Source of the DNA: Anaerolineae bacterium
Lineage (GTDB): Bacteria; Chloroflexota; Anaerolineae; Anaerolineales; Villigracilaceae
Length of the DNA stretch: 48,431 bases
Assembly: GCA_022013685.1 (NCBI GenBank)
Contig: JAKLPV010000224.1
Coordinates: forward strand, 1-48,431
Reading direction: 5' to 3'
The position numbers and the translations under genes are program-made. Each line of letters starts with the position of its first letter. The stretch's first letter is position 1. Below the pieces are notes generated by a model that saw nothing but the letters and a program-made list of their open reading frames with translations, did no database searches and was not told the origin of the DNA. Below, one piece after another: positions 7,654 through 17,358 of the stretch.

Positions 7654-7696
7654 GAGTTTCAGACCTCCTTTCTTGAATAGTGGATGAAGTGCCTGG

Positions 7697-7725
7697 ATTT
7701 TAGCCCGAGTTTAGGCAGGAGTCAA
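7697..7725 (-). promoter_or_regulatory. Sigma-A promoter of the 20-residue peptide gene
   Basis: Read on the minus strand: -35 TTGACT (7725-7720), a 17-bp spacer, and -10 TAAAAT (7702-7697). The same pair with the same spacing occurs before purL. Confidence 0.8.
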
Positions 7726-7770
7726 GCCTTCAACGATATGTTCAGTTGTGACTGATGACAGGAAACCCGC

Positions 7771-9327
7771 TCAGGCCAGGGCGGTCAACTCGGAGGTGGT
7801 GTAGGGCTTGAGTGCCAAATGATGGATGCCACTTTTACTGAAGCGATTGACGGCCTCTACGCTTGGGGCGGCAGAGAGTACGATCGTCTGGCCTTGCAGG
7901 TTGTTGGCCTTTAGTTGCGCCAGCACATCGTCAATCTGTGCGCTGAACAGGGTCTCATCCACCAATACCAGGTCAGCGGGCTGGACGGTTGTTGCGCGCG
8001 TTACGTGATGACCAGCGGCAGTCAGGGTTTGCAGTGCAAAAGCAGCCCAGGGATCGTCATCGTCTACCAGTAAGATATTTTTGGGTGTGCTGGAGAGCAG
8101 GGCGCTTTCGGGGCGAAAGGCGGCAGGCAGCCAGATTTCGACGACTGTGCCTTTCTGAGGCGCGCTATTGATGGCTATCGTACCCTGATGTTGGTTGACA
8201 ACCAGCAGCGTGGCAGGTAATCCCAATCCGGTATGATTCTCTTTTGTGCTGACGAAAGCTGCCCAAACTTTTTCCTTCATCTCATTCAACATGCCGTCGC
8301 CATCGTCGGCGATTTCGATGACAACCCGGTTGTCTGCAGTGGGGGCAATATGAACATAAATGCGTTTCGCGTGGGCCTCCATCGAGTTTTTCATGATGTT
8401 GTACAGGGCGCGTACCATCTGGGCGCTATCAGCCTGGATATGCGGGGTATTTTCATCCACTTCGATCTTTACCAGCGCTTCGGGAAGCCCAACCTGAAAA
8501 GCGGCGGCGCGGACAAGGTCGGCGGCCATGACCGGGCGGGTTTGCGGTTCGCGGATGGGGCCAAGCAGGTTCTCTTTGACTTCGACGATCAGGCGCGCGC
8601 TCTCGGCGAGCAGATCCAGATCTTCCTCATCTATTTTTTTGTTGCTGGCAACGTCAGCGCGGATGCGTTCTACGGCGGTGGTCATTGGCAGGGCTTTGTT
8701 ACCGATCCAGTGGATGGCCTGGGTTGTGGCGGCAGTCAGGGCCTCGTAAATCTTGGCGCGCAACAGTTGTTCGTTGGCGCGCTGTAATTCTTTGAGCAGG
8801 CCAGCGTTATTGATGGCAATCGCCAGTTGGTCGGCCATGGTTTGCAGCGTCAGAATGTCTTCGTCGCTGAAGGCGCGTTCTTCGGTACTTTGGACGGTCA
8901 CAGCGCCGAGGACTTTATCGCCCACCACCAGTGGCAGGGCCATCTCGGAGCGGGTCAACGGCATATACGGATTTTTGAAATGCTCAGCGTCTTCATCCAC
9001 GTCCAGGGCGATGCGCGCCTGGCGCTGTCCGGTAGCCCAGCCGATCATTGAATGACTGCCAACCTCCAGTTTGTGCCCGGCCTCGAGCATGGCCTTGCCG
9101 GGGTCGCCGCGACCCGCGCGCAGGACGGCGAACTGTCCGCTTTCATCCAGCAGGAAGACGCCGGCGTAATAGAAACCATATGAATCACAGATGATATCAA
9201 CAGTCTTGGGCAGCAGTTGGTCGAGGTCGAGAATGGATGTAACCTGTTTACCGACCAGGTTGGCGGCTTCGAGCAGGCGTACACGGCGTTCGGCTCTTTG
9301 TAGTTCGGTTAGGGCTTGTGGTGTCAT
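7771..9327 (-). CDS. Hybrid sensor histidine kinase: GAF, kinase, C-terminal receiver
   Basis: A 518-residue soluble protein. Residues about 20-180 form a GAF domain (YGFYYAGVFLLDESGQFAVL; EMALPLVVGDKVLGAVTVQS). A helical dimerisation region has the unusual putative phosphorylation motif IHWIGNKALP instead of H[DE]xRxP. An HATPase domain follows with N box ALYNIMKNSMEAH, GDGM and GLGLP. The last 110 residues form a receiver starting ILLVDDDDPW, with acceptor Asp in LVLVDE and Lys in LALKPYT. It would sense a cytoplasmic signal. The response regulator gene 9330-9716 ends 2 bp before its start, so they are cotranscribed. Confidence 0.88.
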   Translation of the reverse strand: MTPQALTELQRAERRVRLLEAANLVGKQVTSILDLDQLLPKTVDIICDSYGFYYAGVFLLDESGQFAVLRAGRGDPGKAMLEAGHKLEVGSHSMIGWATGQRQARIALDVDEDAEHFKNPYMPLTRSEMALPLVVGDKVLGAVTVQSTEERAFSDEDILTLQTMADQLAIAINNAGLLKELQRANEQLLRAKIYEALTAATTQAIHWIGNKALPMTTAVERIRADVASNKKIDEEDLDLLAESARLIVEVKENLLGPIREPQTRPVMAADLVRAAAFQVGLPEALVKIEVDENTPHIQADSAQMVRALYNIMKNSMEAHAKRIYVHIAPTADNRVVIEIADDGDGMLNEMKEKVWAAFVSTKENHTGLGLPATLLVVNQHQGTIAINSAPQKGTVVEIWLPAAFRPESALLSSTPKNILLVDDDDPWAAFALQTLTAAGHHVTRATTVQPADLVLVDETLFSAQIDDVLAQLKANNLQGQTIVLSAAPSVEAVNRFSKSGIHHLALKPYTTSELTALA

Positions 9328-9329
9328 GG

Positions 9330-9716
9330 TTATTGGCCTCCACTTAGAATGGATTTAATTTGTTCGAGAACGTTTTGCTCACGGCCCTTGACGTTGAAGC
9401 CGCGCGCGCCGCGCCTGGCTGCGTCACTGGCGCGCGCCGGATCATCGTAGGCGCTTAAGATCAAGACCGGCATTTCGGGCCAGGCCTCGTGGATGCGTTC
9501 CAGCAGGTCGAGACCGGCATCGTTTGCCGGGGTACCGCCAAAACCAGGCATGTTCAGGTCGAGCAGGGCCAGGTCGAAGTCGGGGCTGGCGTTCAGGGCT
9601 TGCCAGCCTTCGTCACATCCTGGCGCGGTTTCGACATCGTACCCTGCGCGGAGAAGTGTTTTTTGCATACTACGCGCTACTGCGGCTTCGTCGTCAACGA
9701 TGAGAATTTTGGGCAT
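9330..9716 (-). CDS. Single-domain response regulator
   Basis: This 128-residue CheY-like receiver starts PKILIVDDEAAV (acidic pocket), has the phosphoacceptor in LALLDLNMPG, the conserved Ser in LILSAYDD and the basic region FNVKGRE. It has a short insertion (GFGGTPANDAGLD) after the acceptor site. There is no output domain, so it probably relays phosphate between the hybrid kinases encoded on either side (7771-9327 and 9742-11568). Confidence 0.9.
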   Translation of the reverse strand: MPKILIVDDEAAVARSMQKTLLRAGYDVETAPGCDEGWQALNASPDFDLALLDLNMPGFGGTPANDAGLDLLERIHEAWPEMPVLILSAYDDPARASDAARRGARGFNVKGREQNVLEQIKSILSGGQ

Positions 9717-9741
9717 ACCGGCTCCTTGAGTAAATTGAATA

Positions 9742-11568
9742 TTAATTGATTATATCAATTTGCTTGCCAACACGGGCGGGCAACTCGACAATGAAGGTTG
9801 CCCCTGCGCCCGGCTTTGATTGTACCGATATTTGACCCCTGGCCTGGTTGACAATTTCCATACAAGCCGAAAGCCCCAATCCTGTGCCGCCGCGGTCGCC
9901 CTTGGTGGTGAAGAAAGAGACCCAGATTTTTTCGAGCAAATCGGGTGGAATGCCAGGGCCGTTGTCTTGCACTTCACTGATGATAACTTGTCCGCCCCTG
10001 CCCGGGCGCATGCGCACCTGAATGTGGGCATCGGCCTGACCAGACATGGCTTCCCATGCGTTTTTGATCAGGTTATTGAAGACTTGCCCCAGTTGGCGGG
10101 CATCGCCATAAACCGGCGGCAGGTTTTCAGCCAGGTCCAGGCTGACGGCCCCCTCGGGCATGCCCATCTCGAAGACCGTTTCCTGCACCAGTTGGGCCAG
10201 GTCAATGTCCCTTTCATTTTTTAGCCGGGCCGGGCCGATCAGGTCTTCCTTGATGTCAAGAATGGTCTTGGCGCTCTGCTCGATGATATCCAAATCTTCC
10301 AGGATGGATTCCAGCCCGAGGGGCAGTGGTTTTGCCGGCAGTTGGGCTGCGGGGCGAACAGCCTCCAGTGTGGCAAAGACCTCCTGCGCGGCAAACCAGC
10401 CAGGCCGAGCGCGCGTCTTTTCGTCCGCCGAGGCCAGCAGCGCCCGGAACAGGGTCGACATTTCCAGCAGATCGTCCCGCACGCGCCGGGCGCTGGCCGG
10501 GATGGGCGCGGCCTTGTTGCCGACCCAGTGGATGGCCTCGCCGGTGGCTGTGGCGATGGCTTGCAGGGTTTTGTTGCGCAGAAGTTCCTGGTTGGCCTGG
10601 TTTAGATCGCGCAGCAGGCGGGCATTGTTGATGGCGATGGCTGCCTGGTTGGCCAGGGTCTGGAAGGCCGCCTGGTCGTCTTCGGTCAGCGGTTCTTCGG
10701 GGTTGCTGTGGACGGAAAGCGCCCCCAGCGGCTGGTCTTTGACGATCAGCGGCAAGGTCATTTCGTTGGATGTGATCTGGATTTTTGCATCGCGGAGGGC
10801 TGCGCCGACCAGCGGATCGTTCGCGACCCGCAGCCTGTTTTCGGTAAATTCGGCTTTGTGCCCGGCTTTTAGCTCGGCCCACTCACCCGTTGGGTCGAGC
10901 AAAAAAACTGCGGCCCCGGCGAACCCGTATTCTTCGCAGACGACCCGCACGGTCACGTTGAGCAGTTCGTCGAGATCGAGAATGGATGTGATGATCTGTC
11001 CGACACGCGCCCCGGCTTCGAGCAGCCGTTGGCGGCGCTGGAGCAGGATGATCATGCGCCGGTTCTGTTCGTTGAGAAACTCATTGCGCTCGGCAGATCT
11101 GGTTAGCTCGCGGATCTTGCCTTCGAGCCGGGCTACCAATTCGGATGCGAAATCTTGCTGGAAGTTGGTTACATCCGCGACGATTTCGCGCTTCCCGCCC
11201 AGAAATTCGAGCAGAGACTTGGAGATTTCGTCGATGTCGCTGGCCTTGTCGATATAACCGGCGAATCCGGCAGCCAGGGTGCGCTCGCGCGCCTGGGGTG
11301 AATCATCTGCACTGTAGGCAACAAGTGGGGTATTGGGTAGCAGGGTGCGCAGGCGGGCAGCCACTTCGCGCCCACTCATTTGTGGCAGGTTGATATCAAG
11401 CAGCACCAGGTCAGGCTGGGTATCTACTGCCAGCTCCAGGCCGTCGAGCGGATCAGCCGCTTCGAGAACAATGAAGTCGCGCGCCAGCATCCGTCTTACC
11501 AGGGCGCGCGATTCAGGGTTGTCTTCGATATAGAGTAATTTTGGCAGGCTGCGCGGGTCGTTTGTCAT
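9742..11568 (-). CDS. Hybrid sensor histidine kinase: N-terminal receiver, GAF, kinase
   Basis: A 608-residue soluble protein. An N-terminal receiver (LLYIEDNPES; acceptor in LVLLDINLPQ; Lys in YIDKASD) is followed by a coiled coil, a GAF domain (YGFAGAAVFLLDPTGEWAEL) and a dimerisation region with the motif IHWVGNKAAP. The HATPase domain has FNNLIKNAWEA, DNGPGIP and GGTGLGLSAC. The kinase half closely resembles that of 7771-9327, but the receiver is at the opposite end. Its start overlaps the stop of the upstream kinase gene by 4 bp, so the two are coupled. Confidence 0.9.
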   Translation of the reverse strand: MTNDPRSLPKLLYIEDNPESRALVRRMLARDFIVLEAADPLDGLELAVDTQPDLVLLDINLPQMSGREVAARLRTLLPNTPLVAYSADDSPQARERTLAAGFAGYIDKASDIDEISKSLLEFLGGKREIVADVTNFQQDFASELVARLEGKIRELTRSAERNEFLNEQNRRMIILLQRRQRLLEAGARVGQIITSILDLDELLNVTVRVVCEEYGFAGAAVFLLDPTGEWAELKAGHKAEFTENRLRVANDPLVGAALRDAKIQITSNEMTLPLIVKDQPLGALSVHSNPEEPLTEDDQAAFQTLANQAAIAINNARLLRDLNQANQELLRNKTLQAIATATGEAIHWVGNKAAPIPASARRVRDDLLEMSTLFRALLASADEKTRARPGWFAAQEVFATLEAVRPAAQLPAKPLPLGLESILEDLDIIEQSAKTILDIKEDLIGPARLKNERDIDLAQLVQETVFEMGMPEGAVSLDLAENLPPVYGDARQLGQVFNNLIKNAWEAMSGQADAHIQVRMRPGRGGQVIISEVQDNGPGIPPDLLEKIWVSFFTTKGDRGGTGLGLSACMEIVNQARGQISVQSKPGAGATFIVELPARVGKQIDIIN

Positions 11569-13367
11569 GGCAGTGAGAAAAAGAATGTTGCGCCTTGCCT
11601 GGGCTGCGAATTGGTCCAGATCTTGCCGCCATGGCGTTGCAGAACGCGTTGGACAATGGCCAGGCCGACGCCTGTGCTGTCCAACTCATCGTCATGATCC
11701 AAGCGATGAAAGATGCGGAAGATTTTATCAGCATACTGCATTTCAAAGCCCTGGCCGTTATCGCGCACGAAGAAAATTGTCTGTTCATCTTCTTGCAGGC
11801 TGCCGACTTCAATTTCAGGGTGCTGATTGGAAAGGCTGTATTTATTGGCGTTTTCCAGCAGGTTGAGCCACACTTGTTGAATCATGACATAATCGGCCTG
11901 GCAGGTGGGCAGATCTTGAACCAGCCATTGGGCGTTGTTGTTTGGGTATTTTTCTCGCAACTGCTCGATAATGCTCTCTACAATACTTTTGTTGTCGCAC
12001 GTGATAATTCGTAGTGTTTGACGGCCAACGCGCGAAAAATTAAGCAAATCGTCGATCAGCTTGCCCATTTTCTTGCCATTTTCATTGATTTTTTTTAGAT
12101 ATTGCAGACTATCACCGTCGCCGTTGCTGTTGTTAAAATCTGTCATCAATATTTGCGAGAAACCGACCACGGCCCGCAAGGGCGAGCGCAAATCATGCGA
12201 TACTGAATAAGAAAAGGATTCAAGTTCCTGATTGACCGCCTCAAGCCTGCGCGCGTTGACAATGGCCAGCCCGGCATAGCCCGCAAACAGACGCAAGGCC
12301 TCGATTTTTTCTTCGCTAAACGGCTGGCCGGAAATAACGTTGTCCAGGGCAATCAGGGCTACTGGTTTTTTGCCCGCCCAGGCAGCCAGCGTGATGTGTT
12401 CTCCTACCCCATACATCTCGCTTTCAGGCGATAAATTTTTGTCAAGTTCGGTGTAATTTTTGGTCAGGCTTATGCCATTGGGGTTTTGCAGGGCAATGTG
12501 CCAGTCATCGTATTTTTCGGCGCTACGAACGTAGTGACTGATATCTTCTATGTTGCCTTGCCTGTCTGTGCCATATGTGCCCTGAATGCTATGTAGTTCC
12601 TCATCATATAGGAATAAACCAACCCGATCAAACCCCAACCCCTTTTGGATGCTTTGGTGAATTGTTTTTAAGCACCAATCCAGTTCTTCTGCCTGGGTTA
12701 CTTCTTTGCCCAGTTCAATTACCCGTTGAAATAATTTTGCCCGTTCTTTTTCGCGTTCTTCAGCTTCCTGTTTTTTTTGGCCTTCCAGGCGCGCGCGGCG
12801 TAGGGCATCCAACACAATTCGCGAGGCCAGAATTTGCAACGATGCGACGAGTGAAAAATAAATCAGGCTGTCGAGCCAGATGCTATAACTATCGACAGCC
12901 ACGCTTGGAATGGGTAACCGTCCATTTTTCTCAGCATATAACAAAGCATAGCCCGAACCAGCACACAACATAGCTGCTGCCAGTGTCCAGATTGGGCGTG
13001 CTGCCACCAGCCCAGCCATGGATAGTATTACCAGGTACCCAATGTAACCTGAGCTGAGAACCCCGCCGCCAGTGTACGCCGCCGTAGTAAAAATAGCCCA
13101 AGTCGAAAATATTAAAATAATCGAGGCTGAACGTGGATGCCCCCTGCGAATGAGTGAAACCATGATAACCAGCGCTATGATGGTGAACACGAATTGCAAA
13201 CTGTAGCGCAGGCTGTTGGCCCTGTCGTTTGCAATGTTGATGCCGGTATAGATAATGGACAACAGGGCAACAAAACTCAACACCACCCGCAACATGCGAG
13301 CCGTGTAAGTTTGCATATCATTGTCGAAACTTGGCAGGGTAAATAGTTTTTTGATCAGGTTTATCAT
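11565..13367 (-). CDS. Membrane sensor histidine kinase with GAF domain
   Basis: With the ATG at 13367 the product has 600 residues; the longer frame from GTG 13388 adds seven residues without a better ribosome site. About six transmembrane helices (residues 25-205) form the N-terminal sensor. A coiled coil and a GAF domain (GLGFDRVGLFLYDEELHSI) follow, then a classical HisKA with SVSHDLRSPLRAV as the phosphorylation site, and an HATPase domain (LLENANKYS, DNGQGFE, STGVGLAIVQRV). It is orthodox, without a receiver. It shares a 4-bp overlap with the next kinase gene and probably feeds the same relay. Confidence 0.93.
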   Translation of the reverse strand: MINLIKKLFTLPSFDNDMQTYTARMLRVVLSFVALLSIIYTGINIANDRANSLRYSLQFVFTIIALVIMVSLIRRGHPRSASIILIFSTWAIFTTAAYTGGGVLSSGYIGYLVILSMAGLVAARPIWTLAAAMLCAGSGYALLYAEKNGRLPIPSVAVDSYSIWLDSLIYFSLVASLQILASRIVLDALRRARLEGQKKQEAEEREKERAKLFQRVIELGKEVTQAEELDWCLKTIHQSIQKGLGFDRVGLFLYDEELHSIQGTYGTDRQGNIEDISHYVRSAEKYDDWHIALQNPNGISLTKNYTELDKNLSPESEMYGVGEHITLAAWAGKKPVALIALDNVISGQPFSEEKIEALRLFAGYAGLAIVNARRLEAVNQELESFSYSVSHDLRSPLRAVVGFSQILMTDFNNSNGDGDSLQYLKKINENGKKMGKLIDDLLNFSRVGRQTLRIITCDNKSIVESIIEQLREKYPNNNAQWLVQDLPTCQADYVMIQQVWLNLLENANKYSLSNQHPEIEVGSLQEDEQTIFFVRDNGQGFEMQYADKIFRIFHRLDHDDELDSTGVGLAIVQRVLQRHGGKIWTNSQPRQGATFFFSLP

Positions 13368-13424
13368 GTGTAACACGAGTATGTACACTAACGGAACAGA
13401 TTAATCTCCTCTATTTTACTGCTT

Positions 13425-15932
13425 TTAGCGGCAATATTTATTGTTATTGCAGATCGGTTCTTGTATGGGGCATTGCAATGGGCGTTCTGGCTGCATCTGA
13501 TAGATAATCTCATCGTTTGGCAGCACCACAACCAACGCGTCGATAATGTCATCATATTTATATTCCCGTTTACAACCGAATATGATCACATCACTGTTGT
13601 GTGGCAGGCTTTCTGGCGCCAGGCCGGATAACACAACGGTTTCGTGACCGGGCTGCGGGCCAATCAGGACAAATATCGTTCGAGGATATTCTGTTGTGCT
13701 GTATGGCGGCCAACTGGGAAGCCCTTCTCCCTGGGCAAGGAAGCGCGGGTACAGCGCTACTCCATGCAGGATAACAGCGGACGGTTCGTTTTTTAAGAAT
13801 TCACGCACATCCTGGCGGTCCTGGCCAAAGCCGCCAACCTTATCAATCAACTCCTCTTGCGAAGCAGGCTGATAGCGCGGCGAATGCAGCGTTTGGGACA
13901 AGGGGATGAGCCCGCCAATCAGCCCGAAGCAGGCCACCACGCCGGCAGCTTTTAGCTCCCAGGGGCTTTGATTGCGCGCCTCAACGGCGGGCCGGGCAGA
14001 CTCACCTGTTGCGGGCTGCCGTTTAAAGAACGCTTGCCCTGCCTCGAGTAGTACCGCCAACCCCAACCCAAAAAACAGAATCATGATCCAGTCTATCGGT
14101 ACAATATATCGCCCTCCCGATGTGCGCGCCAGGGCATTCGCGGCGGCATAGGTCAAAAAAACAATCGGCAGCGCCAAACCCGCCAGCCTAGATTTTTGCA
14201 TGGCGGCTCCGATCCCGAGAGCCGTCATGCCCAGGCTTAGTGAGAGCATAATTACGGCCTGTGTACTTAAATCTCCCTGCCAGCCCACCTGCCAGATTGT
14301 TTCGCCGCTCTTGATTGTTTCTCTTATACTGAGAATCTGCGGCGCGAGCGGGAGCCCCAGTGTCGATGTTTGCAGATTGTTCAGAAACTGACTAACCGGA
14401 AACGGCACGTCAACGGGTTGTTCAGCCTGGGCGGCAAGCGCCAGCAGCCCAGGCTTTGCGGGCAAGGCCGGGATTTGCTCCTGTTCATCCGGGATGTAGC
14501 GCTGTTCGATTACGTCCCGAATGCGCGTGGCGTATAGTTCAATAATCGAAGTATTGCCGCCGCTTAAAAATGTCCACGGGGAAATGCTGGCAAAAAAAGC
14601 CAACAATCCCAGGCTGGCAACGGCCAATCCCTTGCGCCATTTGGGCAGTGAAACCAGCACTATCAGCGGCAGGAAAACGACCAGTAATGCCATGACATGC
14701 GGACGCAGCAGCGAGGTCAACCCCAGCGTTCCGGCCCCCAGGGCAGCCTTGTGCCAGTTTTTCTGAGGGTCTTTAATCCACTGGATCAGAAACAGGCAGA
14801 AAATCGCCAGGCCCAACCCGGTTGGGAAGTCGGTCAGCATATGCTTGGCGGTGGATGTATTTATTAATGCCATTGCAGTCAGTGCATTAATTCCGCGCCA
14901 GGCGGTGAGCGCGGCGGCAATCAGCCCTGCTGGGCGGCTGTGCAGGTTTTTGCCGATCAGATAAACTACAGCCGGAAAAACGGCAAACAGTCCGGCTTGA
15001 ATTTTCATCAGCAGATCGTAGTTTTGGCCGAAGAAGGTATGCAGGTAAATCAGAAACGCTATATAAAGCGCCCGGTCATAGAATTGACCGTTGTTGATGC
15101 CCTGGCCGATCAAAGCATACTGGCTGGAACGATCAAAAAATTCGAGATCGGCAAATGGATAAAACTCGTGATTGGGAAACATCGGCGGCGTAATGAAAAA
15201 ACTTGCCTGCAAGGGTTGACCGGCCCAAAAATAGGCAGAAACACCCCAAATGGCTAAGAAAAGAAGCATATCGGTGCGGCGCGGCCAGTTGAACCGGATT
15301 TGCCGCAGCAGGACGGCAGCAAGCACCATCACATAAACCTGCCAGGCGAGCAAGGGCACGCCTGCCCCGTACCAGTAGGGTTCGTCGCTTGCCCAAATTT
15401 TTAACCAGCTAATGGCTGCCGCGATCAACCCGAATATGACCAGGGCGATCAGCGCCACTCGCAGGGTAGTTTTTTGCCTGTACCAGTAAGCCAGGCCGCC
15501 TTCGCGAGAGAAATCCTTGCTTAATGTCAGGCTGAGTAATAGCGCAAGCCCGCTGGCAAAGGCGATCCACGCCAGAAAGGGCTGAAAACCGATGAAGTAA
15601 TAATAATAACTGCCGGTTTTTTGGGCTGGCAACCAGGCCAGCCCCCAGGTAAGCGCGAATAAAAGCCCAAGCGACAGGTTGAGCGCAGCCTGAAATTTGT
15701 AACTTGCGATCTTATTCACAAACGCTAAATTTTTTTCCTTATGTTTGGTAAACCACAATCCTGCGATGAGTGCCAGCCCGGCCAGAACGAAAACGCTGGC
15801 TGTCAGCGCTGTGCGCGCGGTGGATTGAAATTCTGCATTGGCGGCAAGCATTGCCAGCCCCGCGATAACTAACGCAAGGCTGTTGAAAAGTAGATAAATG
15901 GGGAAATACCAACGGGTAAGATATTGGGGCAT
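13425..15932 (-). CDS. GT-C fold membrane glycosyltransferase (GT39/ArnT-like)
   Basis: An 835-residue polytopic protein with about a dozen or more hydrophobic helices. The acidic motif PFADLEFFD lies in a loop before YALIGQGINNGQFYDRALY, as in GT-C enzymes that use polyprenyl-phosphate sugars. A helical hairpin region (MKIQAGLFAVFPAVVYLIGK) and a soluble C-terminal domain of about 170 residues follow. It probably transfers a sugar to an extracellular acceptor. Donor and acceptor are unknown. Its start overlaps the stop of the upstream hydrolase gene by one base (TAATG), so the two are coupled. Confidence 0.75.
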   Translation of the reverse strand: MPQYLTRWYFPIYLLFNSLALVIAGLAMLAANAEFQSTARTALTASVFVLAGLALIAGLWFTKHKEKNLAFVNKIASYKFQAALNLSLGLLFALTWGLAWLPAQKTGSYYYYFIGFQPFLAWIAFASGLALLLSLTLSKDFSREGGLAYWYRQKTTLRVALIALVIFGLIAAAISWLKIWASDEPYWYGAGVPLLAWQVYVMVLAAVLLRQIRFNWPRRTDMLLFLAIWGVSAYFWAGQPLQASFFITPPMFPNHEFYPFADLEFFDRSSQYALIGQGINNGQFYDRALYIAFLIYLHTFFGQNYDLLMKIQAGLFAVFPAVVYLIGKNLHSRPAGLIAAALTAWRGINALTAMALINTSTAKHMLTDFPTGLGLAIFCLFLIQWIKDPQKNWHKAALGAGTLGLTSLLRPHVMALLVVFLPLIVLVSLPKWRKGLAVASLGLLAFFASISPWTFLSGGNTSIIELYATRIRDVIEQRYIPDEQEQIPALPAKPGLLALAAQAEQPVDVPFPVSQFLNNLQTSTLGLPLAPQILSIRETIKSGETIWQVGWQGDLSTQAVIMLSLSLGMTALGIGAAMQKSRLAGLALPIVFLTYAAANALARTSGGRYIVPIDWIMILFFGLGLAVLLEAGQAFFKRQPATGESARPAVEARNQSPWELKAAGVVACFGLIGGLIPLSQTLHSPRYQPASQEELIDKVGGFGQDRQDVREFLKNEPSAVILHGVALYPRFLAQGEGLPSWPPYSTTEYPRTIFVLIGPQPGHETVVLSGLAPESLPHNSDVIIFGCKREYKYDDIIDALVVVLPNDEIIYQMQPERPLQCPIQEPICNNNKYCR

Positions 15933-17356
15933 TAGCGTTGCTCGTAGCGCATTTCGGGGTAGTTGGTGTTGGATCCGTTGAAAAGTGCGCTTGGAATGTT
16001 TTTAAATTCCTGATCGAAAAAAGCCAGCGTGTAAGTATTGATGATTTCCTGTACGCGCGCGCCGTTCAGTGGGCCTTTTAGTCCCAGTTGCGAGGCCAGT
16101 GGCGAGAGTGCCGGCAGGTCGCTGAAATCGTAGTGATTGGTTCCGAGAATGGTAATGACCGGAGCGGGTGATTTCAGGTTTGGGTAAAACCGGGAGAACA
16201 GACGGTTATTTTTGCTGTCGATTTTATCAGCCCAATCCTGGCTGAACAGAAATAGGAAGGGCTGTTGCAGGCCGTTGTCGAGCGCGGATTCTGAGACCGG
16301 GGTCATGAAAGCGTCCATGGTTAAACCAGCTTTGCAGCGCGGGTCGGTCGCGCAAAACTGGATGACCGCTCCGCCGCCGGTCGAATGGCCCATCGCGCCG
16401 ATCTGGTCCAGATCGAGCGGGCCGGTGAAACGCCCGGCGGGGTCGTTTGTGTTCCATTTGGTCAGTATGTCTAGCGTGTAGCCAATATCTTCGGCCCATT
16501 GGGCGACAAGTTTACGGGCAGCCGCATCATACTCATCTTCAGGCACGCCGCTGGGCAGGGCAGACGGGTTGTTGGGAGCGATTGTGCCATCCGGGAAAAT
16601 GGTCAGGATTGCGCCATAGGTATGCTGGATCGAAACGACGATGTAGCCGCGCGAGGCCAGTTCTTGCATCTGGAAAGTATTTTGTTCGCGGAAGCCGCGC
16701 CAGCCGTGCGAAAAGAGAATTAGCGGGTAAGGGCCGCCTTCCGGGTTTGGCAGAGCATCTTGATACGAATTTGTCTTGGCGTAGGCCAGGTGGTCGAGGA
16801 ACCAGGGCGGCATGTTGATAAAGTCTGAAAGTGCCGGGGTGAAGATTTCAGCGGATTCCATCCAGGGGGCTACTTTTTCGTCCGGGCCGGGTTTTGCCGG
16901 ATACCAGGCCTGGACCATCAGCCGGCGGAGCGCCTCGCCCTCAGCGTAGGGATCGCTGCGGGAGTCATCGGTCAGCTCGAAGGTGGTTGTTCCCACGCTG
17001 AAAGGGCCTCCCGGCCTGGGGATTGATGGAACAGGCAAAAGGGTTGGCAGCGCCACGGAAACGCCCAGCAGGAGTGCCAGGCCGAGGGTCTGGGGCCAGC
17101 CGGGGCGCGGTGCGGAGTCCGCATCTTCCCCTTTTTTCTTGAGAAAATCTGGCAGGGTGACCAGGAAGGTGAAGATGGTGATGATGTAGAGCGGAATCAT
17201 CTGCCAGCGCCAGCCTTCGATGCTGTAGTGGTTGATTAACAAGACGATGGTAAAGGTGGGCAGGATGTTGATGGCCGGGACGCGCCTGCGCTGGATAAGC
17301 GGCCAGAAAAAATAGATCGAGAGAAAGAGTGGAATCAGGATTTCGAGGAAGCGCAT
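15932..17356 (-). CDS. Alpha/beta hydrolase, platelet-activating-factor acetylhydrolase-like, membrane anchored
   Basis: A 474-residue protein. Four hydrophobic segments in the first 130 residues anchor it in the membrane. The hydrolase domain has the oxyanion region ILFSHGWRGFREQ, the nucleophile elbow GHSTGGG (Ser), an Asp region around GLTMDAFMTP and a late His in TNHYDFSD. This arrangement is that of PAF-acetylhydrolase/dienelactone-hydrolase type esterases. The substrate is not predictable. It is linked to the downstream glycosyltransferase gene by a one-base overlap, and the upstream DUF3592 gene ends 2 bp before it. Confidence 0.85.
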   Translation of the reverse strand: MRFLEILIPLFLSIYFFWPLIQRRRVPAINILPTFTIVLLINHYSIEGWRWQMIPLYIITIFTFLVTLPDFLKKKGEDADSAPRPGWPQTLGLALLLGVSVALPTLLPVPSIPRPGGPFSVGTTTFELTDDSRSDPYAEGEALRRLMVQAWYPAKPGPDEKVAPWMESAEIFTPALSDFINMPPWFLDHLAYAKTNSYQDALPNPEGGPYPLILFSHGWRGFREQNTFQMQELASRGYIVVSIQHTYGAILTIFPDGTIAPNNPSALPSGVPEDEYDAAARKLVAQWAEDIGYTLDILTKWNTNDPAGRFTGPLDLDQIGAMGHSTGGGAVIQFCATDPRCKAGLTMDAFMTPVSESALDNGLQQPFLFLFSQDWADKIDSKNNRLFSRFYPNLKSPAPVITILGTNHYDFSDLPALSPLASQLGLKGPLNGARVQEIINTYTLAFFDQEFKNIPSALFNGSNTNYPEMRYEQR

Positions 17357-17358
17357 GG

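Noticed and set aside
10160..11257. 365-residue Ser/Arg-rich ORF opposite to the receiver-GAF kinase
   Set aside because: Its composition is typical of a shadow frame and the kinase on the other strand has all its motifs.
11565..13388. GTG start seven codons before the membrane kinase ATG
   Set aside because: No ribosome site precedes it, and the ATG at 13367 gives the usual short N-terminus before the first helix.
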